A stretch of DNA of 12,070 bases from an uncultured Bacteroidales bacterium (GTDB taxonomy: Bacteria; Bacteroidota; Bacteroidia; Bacteroidales; WCHB1-69). This document shows positions 7,324-12,070 of this stretch, one piece after another. A program made the translations under genes and the position numbers. The stretch spans positions 1 through 12,070 of the forward strand of contig CALAVA010000312.1 of NCBI GenBank assembly GCA_937892025.1. Direction: 5' to 3'. Each line of letters opens with the position of its first letter. Position 1 is the first letter of the stretch. The notes under the pieces were generated by a model. That model was not told the origin of the DNA. It worked only from the letters and a program-made list of their open reading frames with translations, and ran no database searches.

Positions 7324-10300
7324 ATGACAAGGTTTACACATCTACATGTACACTCTCAATATTCCATTTTGGATGGTTTGTCCAAAATACCTGATTTGAT
7401 AAATGAGGCAACAGCCCATGGAATGTATGCCATGGCCTTGACAGACCATGGAAATATGTATGGTATAAAAGAGTTTTTTGATGTTTCCAATAAATATAAT
7501 GGAAAAATAAAGGACAAAATAAAAACCTTAAAACATCAAATGGAGGAAAATCCTGAACAACAAGAGGATTTGGAAAAGCAAATTGCATCGCTTTCAGGAC
7601 AATTGTTTAAACCAATTTTCGGTTGTGAAGCCTATGTGGCTAAACAAACTTCAAGCAATCCAGAAGGTAGCCGTTTGGTGGTTAAGGGCAAGGAAAACAT
7701 GAGCGGTTACCACCTTATTTTGTTAGCAAAAAATGAAGTAGGTTATAAAAATTTATGCAAAATTATTTCCTTTGGTTATACCGAAGGTTTTTATAACCAC
7801 CCACGTATAGATAGAGAATTGCTGCAAAAATACCATGAAGGTCTTATTGTGGCTTCCGCATGTTTGGCAGGTGAATTAAATCGTAAAATTGAGGTGGGAA
7901 ATATTGAGGGTGCAAAAGAGACTGCTAAATGGTACAAGTCTGTTTTTGGAGATGATTTTTATATAGAAATCCAACGACATCAAACGGATAAACCCAATGG
8001 AAAAAAAGATGTATATGAAAAACAGAGTGCTCAAAATCCTATATTAATATCCATCGCTGAAGAGTTGGGTATTGATGTTATTGCCACTAATGATGTGCAT
8101 TTTGTTAGAGAGGAGGACGGTGAGGCTCATGATAGACTGATATGTGTTAGCACTAATGCCAAATTTGATGCAGAAAATCGATTGAGATATACCAAACAAG
8201 AATGGTTGAAATCTCCAGAGGAGATGTATGCCATTTTTTCAGATGTTCCACAAGCATTGGAAAATACGATGAAGATTGTAGATAAAGTAGAAACATATTC
8301 TCTCAATCAAGCACCGATGATGCCTGCTTTTGATATTCCTACCGATTTTGGAACAGAAGAATCCTATCATGCAAAATATTCACATGAGGATTTGCAAGCC
8401 GAATTTGAACCCGACCCCAAAGACAAGGGAAAAATAGAAAAAATGGGCGGTTATGATAAAGTATATCGTGTGAAATTGGAAGCCGATTATTTGAGACAAT
8501 TGACTATGGAAGGTGCTTATTCCCGATATGGGGAAGATATTCCTACAGACATACAAGAACGTATAGACTTTGAATTAAATACCATCAAGAACATGGGTTT
8601 TCCGGGGTATTTTTTGATTGTGCAAGATTTTATAGCAGCAGCAAGAGCTATGGGGGTTTCTGTCGGTCCCGGGCGTGGGTCTGCAGCGGGGTCTGTGGTG
8701 GCATATTGTTTGCATATTACCGATATAGACCCCTTAAAATACGATTTGCTGTTTGAACGTTTTTTGAATCCAGATAGAATTTCCCTGCCTGATATAGATA
8801 TAGATTTTGATGATAAAGGCAGAGATCGTGTGTTGGAATGGGTAACACAAAAATATGGTCAGGGAAAAGTGGCTCATATTATTACCTACGGGACAATGGC
8901 TGCCAAATCAAGTATTAAAGACGTTGCCCGTATTCAAGATTATCCATTGGAACAAGTCAATAAAATAGTTAGTTATGTCCCTGATAAGTTTCCTGAAGAT
9001 AGTAAAACAAAGAAATCTCCGCCCGTAACAGTGAAAAATTGTTTAGAATTAGTTCCAGAATTGAAAAAAATAATGGATTCTAATACTCAATATGCTACTG
9101 CAGCAGACGCCAAAGCCGCAAAAGAAGTCGCTTCTATATTATATTATGCACAACAGTTAGATGGAACTATCAGGCAGACCGGTGTGCATGCTTGTGGGGT
9201 AATTATCGGAGCCGATGACTTGATAAACCATGTGCCGATAGGACAAATTACCGATAAGGGGAAAAAGATATATGTTACCCAATATGAAGGAACAGTGATA
9301 GAGTCAGTGGGGCTTATCAAAATGGATTTTTTGGGCTTGAGAACATTGTCCATTATTAAGGATACCATTAATATAATTAAACATTCAAAAGGGGAAAACA
9401 TTGATATTGACAGCATTCCTATTGATGATGAACTCGTTTATCAATTGTTCAGTAGAGGAGATACCATAGGCGTTTTCCAGTTTGAATCTGATGGTATGCA
9501 AAAGTATCTCAAAGATTTACAACCTACCAAATTTGAGGATTTGATTGCTATGAACGCTTTGTATCGTCCGGGACCAATGGATTATATTCCTTCTTTTATT
9601 GCTCGTAAACACGGAAAAGAAGCAATAGAATATGATATTCCCATTATGGAGCAATATTTAAAAGATACTTATGGGGTAACTGTTTATCAAGAGCAGGTCA
9701 TGCTCTTGTCGCGTTTGTTAGCCAATTTTACACGAGGTCAGAGCGACAACCTTAGAAAGGCGATGGGCAAAAAGCAGATAGATAAAATGCTTGAATTGAA
9801 AGAACGTTTTCTCGAAGGCGGAAAAGCCAATGGACATGACCAAAAAATATTGGAGAAAATTTGGGCAGACTGGGAAAAATTTGCCTCTTATGCTTTCAAC
9901 AAAAGTCATGCTACTTGTTATTCTTGGGTGGCCTATCAGACGGCTTATCTGAAAGCACATTTTCCCGCCGAATTTATGGCTGCCAACTTGACCAATGCAA
10001 AAGAAGTTAAGGATATTACCAAACTTATTGCGGATTGTAAACAAATGAATATCAAAGTTCTTGGGCCAGATATCAATGAGTCTGATGCCTATTTTACCGT
10101 GAATAAATATGGTGAGATACGTTTTGGTATGGCCTCTATAAAAGGAGTAGGGGAAACCGCTGCACAAGATATTATAAATGAAAGAGATGCAAACGGAACA
10201 TACCGTTCTACCATTGATTTTCTACAACGTATCAATTTGAGGTCTTGTGGTAAAAAAGCATTGGAATCATTAGTCTATGCAGGTGCATTTGACGGATTGG

Positions 10301-11157
10301 GAGATAATCATCGTGAACAATTTTTTGAAGAGTCTAAAGGAACAACATTCTTAGAAAAAATGATGAAATATGCTACTTCTTATCAACAAACCAAATTGAT
10401 GAAACAGACTACGCTTTTTGATTCTGCAAGCGAAGATAATGCAGAATTGATACAATTTCCTGATTGTCAGCCGTGGGGGTCTTTGGAAAAAATGATGAAA
10501 GAAAGAGATGTAACCGGATTTTTTATCTCTGGACACCCACTTAATGATTATGAAATGGAAATAAAATCCTTCTACAAAAATACCATTGCAGAGTTAGATG
10601 ATGTACAGATGCTAAAACTATTTAAAACACATCCTGCTTGTATTGCTGGTATGGTTACAAAAGTGAATATAAGGAAAAACCAAAAAAATGAAGAATATGC
10701 TACACTTACTATAGAAGATAAGACAGGAACAAAAGAGTTTTCCTTGTATAGAGAAGATTATTTGAAATTCAAACATCTTTGCATACCCAATATTTTGTTG
10801 GCTATGGAGATAAAAACCACATTGAATTATAATGCCGACAAAAAATCTGATTATGGAGAAAATATTGCAGATTATAAATTTAAAGTTGTCAATGCTACCT
10901 TATTGGAAGACGTGGTGGATAAGCAAGCAAAAGGAATAACAATATCGCTTTTGGCCGATGAAGTTACTTCTGAATATGTAGAATCTTTATTGACGATAGT
11001 GAATAAAACCAAACGAAAACATGACGGTGGTAGTATCAGATTTAAAATAACAAATTTTAAATCAGGAGAAATTGAACTGATGTTGCCTGAACATGTGGAT
11101 ATAGGCAAATTTTGTGAACAATATGTTTATACAAAGAAACATTTATTGTTAAATTAA
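7324..11157 (+). CDS. dnaE: DNA polymerase III alpha subunit
   Basis: DnaE is the replicative DNA polymerase subunit. The 1277 residues exceed E. coli DnaE (1160), partly through an insert at about 60-94. The N-terminal PHP domain keeps LHVHS (H8, H10), D17, TDHGN (D41, H42), E102, H130, C180 and NDVH (D257, H259). The palm has the GPGRGSAAGS loop (448-457), the catalytic Asp pair in PDIDIDF (D492, D494) and the third Asp in KMDFLGL (D668). Finger motifs follow (TVYQEQVM at 786-793, then NFTRGQSDNLRKAMGKK at 801-817). After a helix-hairpin-helix region (about 935-1000), QTTLF (1028-1032) fits the beta-clamp-binding consensus in the place where E. coli has QADMF. An OB fold lies at about 1105-1160, and the C-terminal tail should bind tau. 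The start fits the PHP motif, and murA follows after 11 bases. It is DnaE rather than PolC because no exonuclease domain is inserted in PHP. Confidence 0.98.
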   Translation: MTRFTHLHVHSQYSILDGLSKIPDLINEATAHGMYAMALTDHGNMYGIKEFFDVSNKYNGKIKDKIKTLKHQMEENPEQQEDLEKQIASLSGQLFKPIFGCEAYVAKQTSSNPEGSRLVVKGKENMSGYHLILLAKNEVGYKNLCKIISFGYTEGFYNHPRIDRELLQKYHEGLIVASACLAGELNRKIEVGNIEGAKETAKWYKSVFGDDFYIEIQRHQTDKPNGKKDVYEKQSAQNPILISIAEELGIDVIATNDVHFVREEDGEAHDRLICVSTNAKFDAENRLRYTKQEWLKSPEEMYAIFSDVPQALENTMKIVDKVETYSLNQAPMMPAFDIPTDFGTEESYHAKYSHEDLQAEFEPDPKDKGKIEKMGGYDKVYRVKLEADYLRQLTMEGAYSRYGEDIPTDIQERIDFELNTIKNMGFPGYFLIVQDFIAAARAMGVSVGPGRGSAAGSVVAYCLHITDIDPLKYDLLFERFLNPDRISLPDIDIDFDDKGRDRVLEWVTQKYGQGKVAHIITYGTMAAKSSIKDVARIQDYPLEQVNKIVSYVPDKFPEDSKTKKSPPVTVKNCLELVPELKKIMDSNTQYATAADAKAAKEVASILYYAQQLDGTIRQTGVHACGVIIGADDLINHVPIGQITDKGKKIYVTQYEGTVIESVGLIKMDFLGLRTLSIIKDTINIIKHSKGENIDIDSIPIDDELVYQLFSRGDTIGVFQFESDGMQKYLKDLQPTKFEDLIAMNALYRPGPMDYIPSFIARKHGKEAIEYDIPIMEQYLKDTYGVTVYQEQVMLLSRLLANFTRGQSDNLRKAMGKKQIDKMLELKERFLEGGKANGHDQKILEKIWADWEKFASYAFNKSHATCYSWVAYQTAYLKAHFPAEFMAANLTNAKEVKDITKLIADCKQMNIKVLGPDINESDAYFTVNKYGEIRFGMASIKGVGETAAQDIINERDANGTYRSTIDFLQRINLRSCGKKALESLVYAGAFDGLGDNHREQFFEESKGTTFLEKMMKYATSYQQTKLMKQTTLFDSASEDNAELIQFPDCQPWGSLEKMMKERDVTGFFISGHPLNDYEMEIKSFYKNTIAELDDVQMLKLFKTHPACIAGMVTKVNIRKNQKNEEYATLTIEDKTGTKEFSLYREDYLKFKHLCIPNILLAMEIKTTLNYNADKKSDYGENIADYKFKVVNATLLEDVVDKQAKGITISLLADEVTSEYVESLLTIVNKTKRKHDGGSIRFKITNFKSGEIELMLPEHVDIGKFCEQYVYTKKHLLLN

Positions 11158-11168
11158 AAAACAAGAAA

Positions 11169-12070
11169 ATGAGTAGTTTTGAAATATATGGAGGTCATAG
11201 ACTAAAGGGAGAATTAGTTCCACAAGGTGCAAAAAATGAAGCCTTGCAGGTTTTGTGTGCCACATTGCTTACGCCAGAAAAAGTTACTATATCAAATATT
11301 CCCAATATTAATGACATCAATCGTTTGATAGAATTGTTTAAGGGAATGGGCGTTAAAGTGGAACAACTGAACGCAGATACTTATACTTTTCAGGCAGAAA
11401 AATTGGATTTTCAGTATATGGAAAGTAAGGAATTTGTTCAAAAAGCAAATGCCTTGCGAGGGTCTATTATGATTCTTGGTCCATTGTTGGGACGTTTTCA
11501 TAAAGGAGCAGCACCTAGTCCGGGGGGAGATAAGATTGGTAGGAGACGTCTGGATACACATTTTATTGGGCTACAAAAATTAGGTGCAAAATTTGATTAT
11601 TCTGTTCAACAAATGCTCTATAAGGTAGAGGCAGAACAATTGATAGGAACTTATATGCTTTTGGATGAAGCCTCGGTTACAGGTACGGCAAATATTATTA
11701 TGGCTGCTGTATTAGCAAAAGGTAAGACTACTATCTTCAACGCTGCTTGTGAACCCTATATTTATCAACTCTGTACTATGCTTAATCGTATGGGAGCAAA
11801 GATTTTTGGAGTCGGATCCAATTTGCTGACAATAGAAGGAGTTGACTATTTGCATGGTTGTTCGCATAGATTGTTGCCTGATATGATAGAAATAGGTAGT
11901 TTTATTGGTATGGCCGCTATTACAAAATCTGAAATTACCATTAAAAATGTCGCCTACGAACATCTCGGAATTATTCCAGAAGTCTTTAGACGATTGGGAA
12001 TAAAAATGGAACATAATGGAGAGGATATTTTTATTCATACTCTTGAAGAATATACGGATTTGCTTCTCAG
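11169..12070 (+). CDS. murA: UDP-N-acetylglucosamine 1-carboxyvinyltransferase, N-terminal 300 codons (runs off right edge)
   Basis: MurA transfers enolpyruvate from PEP to UDP-GlcNAc, the first committed step of peptidoglycan synthesis, in the cytosol. The frame is open from ATG 11169 to the edge. About 300 of an expected 420-440 residues are present. Conserved blocks: QGAKNEAL with K22 and N23, the PEP/UDP-GlcNAc-binding pair (19-26); ALRGS with R97 (95-99); the mobile active-site loop PGGDKIGRRRLDTHF (119-133); EASVTGTANI (about 170-180); and PDMIEIGSFIG. The loop residue is D121 (GAT at 11529-11531), where E. coli has the fosfomycin-reactive C115. This natural Asp variant is known in some bacteria to stay active and resist fosfomycin. 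It begins 11 bases after dnaE and is probably cotranscribed. It has no Shine-Dalgarno sequence. The similarly named MurZ/MurA2 paralogue class cannot be separated without the full protein. Confidence 0.96.
   Translation, partial: MSSFEIYGGHRLKGELVPQGAKNEALQVLCATLLTPEKVTISNIPNINDINRLIELFKGMGVKVEQLNADTYTFQAEKLDFQYMESKEFVQKANALRGSIMILGPLLGRFHKGAAPSPGGDKIGRRRLDTHFIGLQKLGAKFDYSVQQMLYKVEAEQLIGTYMLLDEASVTGTANIIMAAVLAKGKTTIFNAACEPYIYQLCTMLNRMGAKIFGVGSNLLTIEGVDYLHGCSHRLLPDMIEIGSFIGMAAITKSEITIKNVAYEHLGIIPEVFRRLGIKMEHNGEDIFIHTLEEYTDLLL

Noticed and set aside
9718..10167. 149-residue open frame on the minus strand
   Set aside because: It is the shadow of dnaE through its highly conserved finger and NKSHATCYSW regions.
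1..12070. CRISPR array, tRNA, rRNA, toxin-antitoxin pair, transposase or prophage genes
   Set aside because: I looked on both strands and found no spaced direct repeats, RNA gene signatures or mobile-element proteins.

Overview
This window is an AT-rich piece of core chromosome from a member of the Bacteroidota, most likely Bacteroidales. Four things support that: a DUF4293 membrane protein; a cell-envelope protein with the TPR / PD40 propeller / CRD-like / OmpA_C architecture of the type IX secretion component PorE; Bacteroidota-type -7 promoter boxes (TAnnTTTG); and start codons without Shine-Dalgarno sequences. MurA and DnaE also have the sequence character I associate with this phylum. 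I see no phage, insertion sequence with transposase, CRISPR array, tRNA or rRNA.

Layout: from about 1 to 7054 every gene lies on the minus strand. Reading in the direction of transcription these are the PorE-like envelope protein (7054-5048), serC (4827-3709, closed by a strong hairpin terminator), a DUF4293-uvrB pair (3604-3125 and 3115-1073, 9 bases apart) and purB (887 to beyond the left edge). From 7324 the genes run on the plus strand: dnaE (7324-11157), then murA 11 bases later (11169 to beyond the right edge). The 269-base divergent region 7055-7323 carries the dnaE promoter and an 86-base element bounded by a 12-bp inverted repeat. Words from that element recur upstream of purB.

The genes are housekeeping: purine synthesis (purB), nucleotide excision repair (uvrB), serine and PLP synthesis (serC), chromosome replication (dnaE), peptidoglycan synthesis (murA) and envelope or type IX secretion (PorE-like). 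They do not form one pathway. The likely transcription units are porE-like alone, serC alone, DUF4293-uvrB, purB, and dnaE-murA.

I did not find a new multi-gene system. The points most worth following are the inverted-repeat element between the divergent genes and its echo at purB, the Asp in place of the usual catalytic Cys in MurA (predicted intrinsic fosfomycin insensitivity), the fully conserved metal site of the DnaE PHP domain, and a PorE-like protein that lacks a good lipobox.
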